Part shown: piece after piece, positions 20,819 to 32,070 of the stretch
How the letters are laid out: the number at the start of each line of letters is the position of its first letter
Position numbering within the stretch: position 1 is the first letter of the stretch
From: Collybia mongolica
Taxonomy: Eukaryota > Basidiomycota > Agaricomycetes > Agaricales > Clitocybaceae
Direction: 5' to 3'
DNA length: 64,000 bases
Assembly: GCA_013420905.1 (NCBI GenBank)
Contig: JAAXNY010000013.1
Location: 2,356,001-2,420,000 of the forward strand
Translations under genes and position numbers: made by a program
The notes under the pieces: model-generated
Database searches by the model: none
Told to the model about the DNA's origin: nothing
Seen by the model: only the letters and a program-made list of their open reading frames with translations

Positions 20819-23147
20819 TCAATTAGTTCCGACAAAAGACTTGAGAACACTCGACAGCTTAGTATTCATCTCCTCCCACTCTGCTTCCGGATCCGAAAGC
20901 GCCGTAATCGCACCACCAGCGCCGATGGTCCATTTGTCAAATTTGTCATCACGATATTCAGCAGGTTCCTCGTCGTATTTGAAGCAGCTTCGGATAGTGA
21001 CGGCCCAGTCGCCTCCACCGCTGACGCACCAGTAGCCGAACACACCGGAATAGATCATTCGTTCGCCGTCCTCAAGGGTTTGAAGGATCTCAACACTCCG
21101 TTTCTTTGGGGCCCCCGTCATACTCCCTGTGTATTACGTGTGAGCTGCGAACCTATGAAGAGCTAGAACAGATACTAACCTGGAGGCAAGCTCTTTCGGA
21201 GGACTTCCCAGCCCAGTTGGCTCTCCGACGACGGGTCAGGCGAGGACGACTCGGATAATTTACCCTCGATCACACTGACCAGCTGATAGACGGTCTCGTA
21301 TTCCTCGACAACGCAGAACTTGGTCACTTGGACATCCTCTCCCACAACACCATGGAGATCGTGTCGAATGAGATCAACGATCATCAGATTCTCGGCAACC
21401 TCTTTCACACTGCCTGCCAGTGCCTCCTCCGCGATGGCTCGCGTAACGCCCGGACCCTTGCGCACGGTCCCCTTGATAGGACGGAGTTGACACAGGGACC
21501 CGGGGGGCCGGGAGAACGATAGGAAGCGCTCAGGGGAGGAGGACAAGAAGGTCGTCGGCGCAAGCCGCATGTAGGCGGAATGCGGAGCGGGGTTGTTCGT
21601 GCGTAGTGTCTTGTAGCGGTTCCATGACGAGCCGGATGGTGTCGTGATGTGTGTCTTTCCGGTCAGGCAGAGTTCGTACGAGTCACCGGAGAAGAGGTAC
21701 TCCTTGCACTCGTTAACACGGGAAATATACGTTTCCTTCTTGGGGGTAACTACCGAGAGCGGGCGAGCCGGTGGCGGATAGGCCGCGGGCACGGTCGCGC
21801 CTGCCAGTTTTCGGCCTGTCTCCATGATCCATTCGTCATCGTTGTGCAGCAGAGATTGGACAGTGACGTTTTTCGTAACCACGTCGACGACCACGCTGCG
21901 ATCGACAAAGACAAGGTTGATGTCTGGATGATGGGCCGCGTCAGGCCTAGCCGGAACGGGTATCTCGAGCCCATCAACTCCGACTTCATATGTTAGCATT
22001 CCGACGAGCCCTCCCCAAAAGGGAAGATCAGGGGACCCGCCATGTGCTTTCTGACCACGCATAAATGCCGAGATCCACGTCCAGACGTCGGTGCCTTTGA
22101 GATCGACCTGGGTGGTAGAGCCCGCCTTTCGGAGACTCAGATGCGACTCGTTTACGGAGTGTGAGATGTGGAGGGAATCTGGTGAGAGGCAAGCGAGAAT
22201 GGAGAAACGGCCTTGGGCTGCCGAGTCGAGGAGGGCAAAGGAGGAGTTCTCGTCTTCGACCCCAAACAACTCGCACATGGCAACGACGTTGATATTTGGC
22301 AGGTGGAAGGTGTGGCTAGAAACGGTACGAGGTTGAGACGATGTTCCGACTGCCCTGTTATCATGGGTCTGAACGTGGCGAGGAAGATCGAGATCAGGCC
22401 ACGCGTTGCCGAACATTTTTCTGAGAACGGCGCCATCGGGATTGGGTTGTCGGTTTTTGTGGGTTGTCCACTGCACAGCGAGGCGCCAGAAGTTCTGGAA
22501 GACCTCCAAACCACCTCCATCGGTTTTGACGGACTCGGGGTGGTATTGGACGGCCCAAAATGGTCGGTGCTTGTGCTTGACCCCCATGATCACTAGCCCG
22601 TTCTCCTCTCCATCGTCTGTCCACGCCAAGGGCAGGATATCGCCATCTATGTCGATCTTGACGTGAAGCGAGTGGTATCGTACGGCGCGAACTTCTCTCA
22701 CTTCTGCGAAGATGTCCGTACCTGTATGGGAGACCTTCGAGATCTGTCCGTGTTTGACGACATTTAGTCGTTTTATTTCGCCACCATACTCCACACAGAG
22801 ACTCTGCAGTCCGAGGCAGACACCGAAGATTGGGACGACGTACTCGTCCGCCACCTTCCAAAGATCTTTAACAAACCCGATATCATGGGCTTTATCTGGC
22901 GACCCTGGACCAGGCCCAACAATGATGGCGGAAAAACTGCGAAGATGCGGAAGGAGTTGGTCTATGGAGAATTGATCATTCTTTATGATATGAATCGAGC
23001 AGTTGGGAATAGAGCGCTGAACCAGAGCAGCGAGGCTAATTGATCGTCAACGCTCGTTCCAAATGCAAGAGCGTGATGAATTACTCACTTAAAGGTAAAT
23101 GAGTCGTAAGAGTCGACAAGTAGAACTTTGGGTGTCTCGAGAGTCAT
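20819..23147 (-). CDS. Aminodeoxychorismate (PABA) synthase, fused PabA-PabB type
   Basis: Three exons (23147-23089, 23035-21180, 21126-20819) give 740 residues. The enzyme makes 4-amino-4-deoxychorismate from chorismate and glutamine, the first committed step to p-aminobenzoate and folate. The N-terminal glutamine amidotransferase begins VLLVDSYDSFT, has GPGPGSPDKA, the nucleophile Cys in GVCLGLQSL (about residue 93) and the His-Glu pair in VQYHPESVK (about 185). The chorismate-binding half shows PIKGTVRKG (about 538), ENLMIVDLIRHDL, GSMTGAPKKRSVEILQ (about 638, across the last intron) and GAGGAI (about 703). PIKGT rather than the PIAGT of anthranilate synthase favours PabB over TrpE. Yeast ABZ1 is the counterpart. 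All key residues are present and it looks functional. Confidence 0.92.
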
Positions 23148-24868
23148 CTCAACTACTGGTGAAAGCTGCTAAGTAGATTCAAAGGTGGCAGGTGCCCGGC
23201 CAAAGTTTAATATAGGAGTCCATTTATATGCGCACCCCGGGTAAGATACCAACAATGAACAGATACCGATTTTTCATTGATTAGACACATGGAGAAGCTG
23301 CCATTGGTGTTGGCTTGAGATTGCCATTTCCACGATGTCCAACGCATGTTAGACATTTAGAACTTTTACTATCCGTGTTCCGCGTAACAGGTGCCTCTAA
23401 CCCATCTGGTAGGACCACTCTGGACCTATCAGGTTGGGATCGCCAATGTATCTCTTTTCGGGCAGGGATAAGGGCACCGAAGTGATGCAACAAGCGTCTG
23501 GCGTCCAATCTTCACAACATCGGTTTTTTCAACCACACCGTCGCACTTGTTGTCGCGCGGGGATCACCAGGTTATCCCAGTTTAACGTCCACCGCGGATA
23601 TGGACCAAACAGGCTGGTATTTTCCCATGTACTCCATCCTCGGCGGCTCAGCGGTTCGCGTCGTAGAGTAAGAACTCAAAGGACCCCGTGTGGTCGGCCA
23701 TTTTCTGTGGTTATCAGAAAGAAGAGTGAGTAGGCGGTTGGCGATGAATTCGAAGCATATATGCATTTTTTTGCCGCACCGCAGCCTGATCGCAGCTATT
23801 ATTGGAAATGCCGGAGAGATGCGCCGGAGATAAGTGTTATGATGTTACTGGAGGGTATAAGGAGCTTTTGAAGAGATGAGACACGAAAAGGCATCGTTGA
23901 TGGGAGTATACCAGATTGAGGTGGCAAAAGTGAACCCGGAAAAAGTGAGGCAACAGGTGCCTTGATCCCTTGGCAATTCATTGATCTCGGATTCAAATAA
24001 AAGCATACAAAGGTGTCATCAATTGTGGGACGTCTGACGTCCTTGTCCTCCCTTAATCTAATCAGCTTGATCTAGGGTCGTATACGGGGTAGAGAATAAC
24101 AGTCTCCCGCCCGATGCCCGAGTTGTATTCGTCATCAACAACCCAGTATCAAGCAATCTCATTGCGCTTATGATCCAAAGGTCATCGATCAAAGCTGAGT
24201 ACGGCGATACGACATCATCGATAGTAGTGACTTTATGAGGAATGTCTAGAGCATCAAATGCTCTATCTCACTATTCTTGTGCTCGCTTCATGTACAACAC
24301 CAGCGCCGACGATCAAATATACCAATGAATGGTCGTCTACCGTCCTTCCGACCAAGCTTCCGACCCCATCCCGAAACGACACTCTCTTTGTTTAGCGGGC
24401 CATTCCAACCCATGGCGATACTTCTTGAGTTTATCGTTATGATTATTTAATATACATTTTATGTTTGTTTGCCTTCTAAGATACCACCATCTTGAACCGA
24501 TAAAAAATTAAAGGCTTGGTCAGCTCGGATTCCGAACTTCTTCATCCTTATCGCGCCGCCGGATTTTGCGGCATACACTTCTGCAATACACATGAGCCCC
24601 TTGTTTTGACTTGTGGAAAGTATTCGAAGACATTTCGAAGTTTGCGAGGCTCTTCTTTCAACTGGATGGTGGCCCCGCGTCCAAGTCGCTAACGACTAAA
24701 CCGATTGACGTCTTCGAAAACCAGAGTTCACCGAACAGAAGAATTAAGATAGTCGTGCGCGTACGCGCTCATGAACGGTTACGATTCATTATTACGAGTA
24801 AAAAAAAACAAGTTTATCATCTAAGGTACATACAGAACCTCACCCAATCTATCGCGATCCATACTTCA
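23148..24868. other. Intergenic region, no gene recognised
   Basis: It lies between the start of the PABA synthase gene and the stop of the MFS transporter gene, both on the minus strand, and so holds the PABA synthase promoter and transporter 3' region. Short ORFs (for example 23434-23733) show no splice logic or family resemblance. Confidence 0.4.
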
Positions 24869-27261
24869 TCACGCGGAAACCGTCCCTTCCTCCGACCGCT
24901 TTTCCCCACTCTCCCCGCCGCCTCCCTTTTTCTCCTCCAGCGCCCACTTCTTGTCCACCACATTCTGCAGGGGCACGTCGGCCATGAGCAGCGACACCAC
25001 GAACGCAAACGCGACGAGCGCAGCGACGGTGTACCACACAGGTTTCAGACTTTCCGCGAACGCGTGGCGCACCTCGCTCCGCGTCGGCTCGGGGAGGCCG
25101 TTGATAGTCGGGATGATGGAGTACACGATATCGACACCCCCGGGGAACTGGGACAGAAACTCCGGGGACAGGTGCCTCGTAAGCTTGTTCGTGAAGATGG
25201 CGCTGCCAATGATGATACCCCAAATCTAGACGTGAAAAATCAGCAACGTTGTACTTCATTTCGAGGCTGTGGTAGACAGAGCTCCAACTCCAGCGCGATC
25301 GGTCACTCACCCCTGCGAACGCACGGAAGAATGCGAAGAGGGCCAGGGCACGTGCGTTTTGGCTGACATGGAGGGGAGATAGAACGGGAAAGTAGGTAGC
25401 ACCTGGGTGACAGAAGCTGTGAGCTGCCTTCTGCACCTGCAAGCAAGAATCACGCGTACCAAATAGAAGACCGGCACCAGCGGCACCAATGACAGTCAGC
25501 CCGATCGCCTGACCTAAAGGCGTCTCCTCATCGTACGTCGACAACGTGCCTGCGCCAATGATGGCGAACGCCCAGGCAAGCCAGAGCTGGGGTCTGTAAC
25601 GTTTTAAGATGGAGACCGAGGCTCCTCCGAGGACGACAAAAGGCCTTTCCGAGACCGAGAATATCAATAAGCTAACCCCAGGTTGTTGTTGGGGAGAGTA
25701 CATACCCGGTTAAAAAGGTGATTCCGAACATGTTCACACTTGACCGGGTGGGTGAGGCACCCTTGCAGCCTTGGTAATAGATCGGCAGGTAATCTGGGCG
25801 AACCGTTGAGAATGGCGCAATGTAGCAAACGCGCGGTTAACTCACAAACCCAGACCACGACAACAAGTGAGTTGATAAAGACTTGAACATATCTACAATA
25901 ATCAATTAACCGTTCGGTGAATTTTCCAAGAACGGACTCACCCAGAAACTGTCGTGCGGTTGGAAAGGAGTTCCCGAGGGACCTAAGAGGATCTTTTAGT
26001 TGCCGGCTTCGAGATGCCGATGTTTTTCCATACCATGGGATGGGCGGCGGCGAACATTTCATATACGAAAAACACCAGAAGGCCAACGATGCCCAAGATG
26101 AGAGGGACAAGAACTCGTGCAGAGCTCCATGGATAACGCGCTCCGCCCCAGGTCAACGCAATAACAAGAGACGTAGTACTAGAAATGACCAAAAAGTTCC
26201 CACTAGGAAAGACGCGTGAGATAAAACCCTCAGGTTCAAGGTTCGATGAACCTACATCCAGTCCATTTTCTTCATTTTCTCTACCAGACTTCCAGGAGGG
26301 GTGGGGAGTCGCATGAACAAAACGCAAAGCGCCAGTGCCACGCCACAAATTGGTAGATTCAGGTCTATGAAGGCGTGAGAGAGCCGAGAGGGAGAAGCTA
26401 AACAACATACAGAATATCCATCGCCATTGGCCTTGTTGAGCCAGAGCACCACCGATGAGGGGTCCAACAGAAGTGGCGACGGCCCACGTCCTTTAGATCA
26501 AGAGATGAGGAATGGGCTCCGACGACATCAGTAGCCACTTACATTCCGAGAAGGCCATTATATTTCCCTCGCTCTTGCAGAGACACCTGCAGAAGGGCTC
26601 AATTGAAGTTCCCTAACAAAAAAAACTTACCTACCAAGTCGCTCACAACGATTGTCGCAATAGACTGGATCGCCCCACCTCCAATACCCTGCACAGCTGT
26701 GAAGAGTCAGGGAAGCGCAAACTATTGCCGAGATTAAAGCGGGGCGTACTTCTTGCACCAATAAGCCATGACATGCTTTGTGCTGCGCCACACAATGCAC
26801 AGCCCAGGGTGAAGACCAGTAATGCACCGATGAAAGACCATTTGCGACCAAACACCTGTTCAGAATGCGTTAACCGCCGCTAATAGAAAAAGGAACATCC
26901 GGCTTGCTTCTGATATAACGCCACTAAATGGCAAGAAAGCGGTGGAGGCTAGCTTTGGTCGGAATCGGTCAGATTGCCAATATGTGTTAGTGCGGAGGCC
27001 ATACCGCATATGCCGTTCCAACCCAAGCAAACTCTTCACCCTGAAGTTCGTGGATAATGACTGGCAAAGCATTTGCAACGATACTCTGTGAACCCCCAAG
27101 TCATCAATGCAGGTTGAAATTGTGTGAAAACGATCGTCACTCACGAATTCCAACGCGCTCAAGAACAACGATACACAAAGTGCGAGGAAGATCAGCCAGA
27201 ACCGGAGGCCTTTTCCACCAGCCTGCGGGGCAGATGGAGACGCCTTGTCTGTATCTGACAT
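24869..27261 (-). CDS. MFS drug:H+ antiporter (DHA2-like, 14 helices)
   Basis: An export permease of the plasma membrane, of the basidiomycete family related to DHA2 multidrug and toxin efflux pumps. About 15 exons with 50-65 bp introns run from MSDTDKASPSAPQ (ATG at 27261) to the stop at 24869; I traced all junctions by eye. Recognisable blocks are SIVANALPVIIHEL and GTAYA in the first helices, LPFSGVISEVFGRKW (motif A region), VQGIGGGAIQSI, GQWRWIF with LNLPICGVAL, TWGGARYPWSS, ELLSNRTTVSGY, YLPIYYQGCKGASP, RYRPQLW and RAFAG-IWGIIIG. The tail after the last helix is charged and Gly-rich. One intron, after VISE, begins GC rather than GT. Substrate unknown. Confidence 0.85.
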
Positions 27262-28777
27262 ATTTGAGCGTTCGGACCTTGCAAAGCGAGTGTGTTGGCA
27301 GGGAAGAAAAAGCGCGAGGCTTCCATCAGGCGCGGCGTTTTGAGATGTCGACAACGCAGTCACTCGGAGTTGTTACCCACGGCCTACTGGGTTAATCTGC
27401 ATATCACCCTAATTCATCATTTGGCCCTCGGCCTGTCCCCGAAACCGAGGTCATATAAGAAATCTAATCAGGGAAGCGACATCTCTAGTTATCCCCGGAA
27501 CCACAGATAAGCTATCAATAGATTTTATGTAACACTGGTCTGGTTGACAAGAATAGCCTTTCCAGCAGCAACTAACACTGTAGGTTCACTTCTCCCGGTG
27601 ATAATATATCCCACAACTCGCAGAGCTTCATTGACCTCACCGGAAAGACAGGGACGACTTTTCGTCACGTGGTGGCGACAGGTGAGTCTCGGATTCTGTA
27701 CAGATACTAATCACTTACTTTTCTATAGGTATGTCCAACAATGTCCATCCAAGCCCCATCCAGTGGGATGATGTTTCCTATGTCGGTAAGTCTAAAGAAT
27801 TTCGCGGTCCACGGCGCTGAAGGCCTGGATGCCTGAATCCTTCTTGTGACTGATTGCACCGGTAAAGGAGCCACCGGTGATTTTCAACGACAACGACGAG
27901 TACCAGGAGCAACAGTGCTGAGCGCCCCGTCACTATTGCCAATTTAGGTCAACTACAGCACATGGTGGAAAAGAAATGGAGTACCTTGGTGAGTAACTCT
28001 GCCCCAGATGTTGGATTTCCTGTCTTCTATCGTCGATGCCCACGTAGCCATTCATGCCGCTGAGAAACCTATGGTGACACTCCTCAACTTAATGAAAGGA
28101 GAAAAATCACCACCAAGTGCGTATGTGGCGTCAAATAGAGTGATTAACTGCCTCCTTGGAGCATTCGAGTGGAGTCGAAGGCGTTGGGAACCTGGGAATG
28201 CCTGTATTGCCTAGGCCCGGATGTCACAATGTCAAGGTGAATCTGGAGCATTAAGTGACGACGAACTGGCGTGATTATGTTTGATAGAATCGGTATAAGA
28301 TATCACATACAAGTAATTGCATGAGGCGAATCATGGCCACTGGTGCTCTCAACACCCGTAAAGGAACATTATGATGATAACCCGGGTAATTGGAGACATG
28401 ACATGATCCTTTAACGTTGGAAGCATTCGTTGGGGGAAAAAATAGAGCTTGAGCGGTTGCGAACTGATAGGTGGTAAGATGTCACAAATCGAGACGTTGA
28501 GAAGACAAGTGCGGCGGAAAAGTGCCCTCAGCTTACTCGGAACCTAATTGGACACGGATCAAACTAGTTACATAACTCAAACCCAGATTGATCCGACATT
28601 TTTGCGCTGGAACGATCGAAGAACGATCATGTGAGCTTATAGTCATATACTTAGTACTTACCACAAGTGAACATATAATGGGTATACAACGATACTAGTT
28701 TATACAATACAGCCATTATTGATTAGAATACGGTACAGAACAAAAAAAAAAACATCACCAAAAATCACAAAACTTCA
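27262..28777. other. Intergenic region with a possible tiny spliced ORF
   Basis: It contains the promoter of the MFS gene. A stretch beginning at 27732 (ATGTCCAACAATGTCC) with a GTAAGT-like donor near 27785 and an acceptor near 27868 followed by EPPVIFNDNDEYQEQQ could encode a very small protein, but nothing else supports it. Confidence 0.3.
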
Positions 28778-29830
28778 TTATGATGCCTGCCGGAGCAAGT
28801 CGTTGATTTCGCGAATCCAACTCTCCTCACCGAATCCGGCATCCCCAGTGTGGGCATTGTGAGTGCTGCCCAATGACGTTCCAACGTCAAACTTATAATT
28901 CGAGTCTCCCAGTGGAAATCCCGGAAACAGGCCAAAAGGTGTTGAGTGCAGGTCTTGTCCGAGGTTATACTCTGCCGATCCACCTTGAAATTCAAAACTG
29001 TGGCCACAATATTCACCGACTTTCTTTAACCACTGCGTAGCCTCGTTAGAGGCGTTTGGGGGCTCAGAATTCCCCGCTGGCAGTGTAGTAGGAGCCTCGG
29101 GGGTCCGTCTCTTCTTTGCGCCACGAGGGAGAGTGTCCTTGTAAAATTCCGCACGGCTCTGCACCTTGATCTCGACCTTCCTTCTCACTGAATCGCGTGT
29201 CGGATTAAATTTATACTCGGGGAAGATATCCTTGTGGAGCTGATCAAGTCTTTGTGAAGCCAATTTCCAGACTCGTACGCTCCACGCGGGGAGGGTCCGC
29301 CAAAGCTGTGACGCAACCCCCGTATGCAGCGAGCTCACCGCGACTGTTTTGAAGAAGAAGAAAGAGTTCAAAGGCCGGGGTATCTTCCTTTTGGCATCGG
29401 GCTGAGCTACCTTGGAGGCTTTCAAGTCATTTGCTTTCAGGTTATTCTCTGCAACTTTGCGCCACTTTTCAATGTATTGGTCGAATTCGTGTTCGGAGAT
29501 ATCAGAGACGCTTTTGAAACGGTGGCAGATCCAGGTAGTTGCGATTTGTACGTGCTCGTCCGACAGTAGGTACTCCCGACCCGGCTTCGCGTTATTTAAC
29601 ATCGTTGCGAGGAGTTCCGCCAATGTGGGGAACATTGTCAGGTCCTCAAACGGAAGCGCCACAGGTTGGTTCGACGTTGAAGTTGAGGGGAAAGACGAGA
29701 ATAGTGACGACGGATGTGCGGCGTAATCCAGCACAGGTGACCACTGAAGGAAATCAAGACCTGTGAGAAGAGGTGATCCTAACTGTGGTGGCCATCCGCC
29801 ATGCAAGGACGTGGATGCTGGGGTATTCAT
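28778..29830 (-). CDS. HMG-box DNA-binding protein
   Basis: A single-exon frame of 350 residues from ATG at 29830. Residues about 148-208 form an HMG box of the sequence-specific (MATA/SOX-like) kind: KIPRPLNSFFFF, then VASQLWRTLP, SVRVWKLASQRLDQLH and FPEYKFNP, matching the RPxNxF start, the central WR..LP and the PDYKF-like end. The rest is low in known domains: an N-terminal Ser/Pro region, a conserved-looking acidic helix around LSDEHVQIATTWICHRF, and a C-terminal part rich in Gly and Asn. A basic tract (LPRGAKKRR) follows the box and may be a nuclear localisation signal. Such proteins act as transcription regulators; some are mating or development factors, but no homeodomain or pheromone gene lies nearby to support that. 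It diverges from the gene at 31005. Confidence 0.75.
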   Translation of the reverse strand: MNTPASTSLHGGWPPQLGSPLLTGLDFLQWSPVLDYAAHPSSLFSSFPSTSTSNQPVALPFEDLTMFPTLAELLATMLNNAKPGREYLLSDEHVQIATTWICHRFKSVSDISEHEFDQYIEKWRKVAENNLKANDLKASKVAQPDAKRKIPRPLNSFFFFKTVAVSSLHTGVASQLWRTLPAWSVRVWKLASQRLDQLHKDIFPEYKFNPTRDSVRRKVEIKVQSRAEFYKDTLPRGAKKRRTPEAPTTLPAGNSEPPNASNEATQWLKKVGEYCGHSFEFQGGSAEYNLGQDLHSTPFGLFPGFPLGDSNYKFDVGTSLGSTHNAHTGDAGFGEESWIREINDLLRQAS

Positions 29831-31004
29831 CTGGGTTATCGAACAAGGTGGCTAATGCAGATAAGCATCGCTGAGGCGGCAGCCCAGTTTTTATAGTGAA
29901 TTATACCTCCCGCCCTCCAGATGTCCGCACAGCCCAAAAACAAAAAGGGATAAAAAAACATTAGCTGTTTGGTCACGAGGTGCACCGCCATTTTGATAGT
30001 GACTCTACCAGTGACATGGTCGTGCCGGTACTTATATACGTGCGCCCACCACCCTATTATGATGTTCTCAAGAATCATCGGCTGGATTTGGCGTAATCAG
30101 AAAACATGTGGGTGTGGTACCGGCGCTTACCGGCAGCTGCCGAAAGAATTTCAGAAAATGACCCTGGTTATTTTTATCTTCGTTACTGACTTGAAGAGGA
30201 CAAATTATACATCGTGTCCTGGCCATCACGAAACACCTATCATTCTAATAGCGATCTTCCACATGCTCTATCGACGGCGCCTCTAGGAGACCTCGTTCTT
30301 TGCATCACTTCTATGAATAGCCTCACCTGGTCGACTTGCTTTTTATTTCTTATCGAGGCTTGATCAGAGCGACGACGCGCGCCGCAGGTGGCACTCTCCT
30401 TCACCTCTGGACGCCTCTGCTTTCACAAATATATGCAGTATCTTGGGAACGTCAGTGAGCTGAGCCTAGGTTCACTGTCGGTTGTACCCGTGATTTTATG
30501 TCAATCCTTCCAGTGGTCTGCGGTTCAATTCAACTGGACATATGAGGGGATTCGGGGCGTAAATCCTCCGTACTTGTGAGAACCATAAGATCTGTCCAAG
30601 TGGGGTGCGTGTTAACCGCGAGGCAGATCCCTTCTGCCTGAGCGCGAATTTGAATGATTAGCGCCAAAAGCTCTCACGAAGAGGATGCCCGGTGGGGGGG
30701 AGGCGCTACGAACGGTGGGTTTGCCTAAAATGCGTACGTGGCTTAGCGGCGAAGTCTGCGACAATGTCAATGGTTTTCGAGAAATTCCCCTTCCACGGAG
30801 GGTAAACTTAGCGATAGAAAGGAAAATAAACATAACTCATGTCGCATATGTGATTCCTTTCTTCGTGCCTTGTTTCATTGTTCCATGGTTCTCGCGACAT
30901 GTTCAAATAGGCGCTCTATCGTGGACGCCTGACGTCTCACACGCGCTCGCTACCAGTACTTGTAAAACGGCGCTTTTTTTCTCCCTCTCACCCACACCAT
31001 CACG
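29831..31004. other. Shared divergent upstream region
   Basis: 1.17 kb between the HMG-box gene (-) and the membrane-anchored protein gene (+). A pyrimidine-rich tract (ttttttctccctctcaccc) lies just before the ATG at 31005, as is common in fungal promoters. No ORF is supported. Confidence 0.4.
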
Positions 31005-31877
31005 ATGCAGCCTCGTTCTTGGGTCTTGTATTTTTTTCTGCACCTACAAATCTGCTTCGCCCAGAATCTCCTCACGAATGGCGATTTCGAATCCTCCACG
31101 GACCACTGGGAAGTTGGATCAAGTACGTTTCTGCTATCTGGATAAAATCTAGGACTGATGTTCGCGCTGTTCTTGAAAGCCGATACAAGCTATCCATCCT
31201 TGCCATTGATCAGTGGAAGATCGGGCAGTGCTCTGGGTGTAAACTGCACCATCTCGCGGTTCACCTGCCAGTTCTATCAATCAGTGACCATGTCCCCCAA
31301 CACACTCTACGAGGCCTCCTTCTACGCCAAAGGTTTCGGAGACTCAGCTTCAATTTCGAGCCCATATTTTATATTTTCCTTCGGAGCTGTACAGAACTCC
31401 TCAGGATCTTGGGTTGAAGGCTCTTGGAATATCCCTACCCCCACTGATTGGACACAATTTCGACAGCAGGCCTATGGGCGGGGTGACGACGATAATGTGC
31501 TTTTTGCTGGGTTTCCCAGCACAGGAGGTTTTGTCATCGATGATGTGTCCTTAGTGGCGCTAAGGTATGCCTTATCGTGTTACGTTGGCGGAACCTAAAC
31601 GAACTTCTATGTTTTTCTTAGCACCGACACTAGCACAGGCACTGGTACCAGCGGAAGCAGCCAAGGTCATCCTACGCTTACGAACTCGGGCTTGTTCCCT
31701 TCAATCTCCGGTGGTCCCCCAATCCATGTTATTAGTGATGAAGGGCCTGGGTTGAGCCGGTCGGACCGAATCGCCCTGGGATGTGGGTTGGGTATCGGTA
31801 TCCCAGCACTACTTATAGCTGCAGCTGCGTATTGGTACCCTCGTCGCAATGAAAGGGCATCAAGAAAGGGTTATTGA
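31005..31877 (+). CDS. Secreted, membrane-anchored protein with galactose-binding-like (CBM-type) domain
   Basis: Three exons (31005-31122, 31180-31564, 31622-31877) join in frame to 252 residues. An N-terminal hydrophobic signal peptide (WVLYFFLHLQICFAQ) is followed at once by NLLTNGDFES, the typical start of CBM4/9-like or other galactose-binding-like beta-sandwich domains. The domain continues through DHWEVGS, YQSVTMSPNTLYEASFYAK and GGFVIDDVSLVAL, whose I-D-D-V-S-L is the usual last strand. A Ser/Thr/Gly linker leads to a single transmembrane helix (LGIGIPALLIAAAAYW) and a short basic tail. This predicts a plasma-membrane protein with an extracellular beta-sandwich. It contains a NSS glycosylation motif and two Cys that may pair. 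Ligand unknown. Confidence 0.75.
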
Positions 31878-32070
31878 TTGGCCAGGCTTTATTGTACTCG
31901 GGTACTTACCTTCGTCAGGATCCTATGACGAATTATGAGGAAAAATATTTTTATGTGGAAAAGTCTGTATATTAGCTAGCTCTGAGTCTCTTATATAGTT
32001 TAATAGTGTACAGGAAGGCCCTAAAAACCAGTAACTATAAATTAGCAAGGGCCGAGCAACCTAGGGATAT

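Noticed and set aside
24611..25366. 251-codon plus-strand frame
   Set aside because: Runs antisense through the last exons and introns of the MFS gene, whose minus-strand splice structure and motifs are convincing.
27732..27925. Small spliced ORF starting MSNNVHPSPIQWDD
   Set aside because: Too short, and supported only by weak splice sites.
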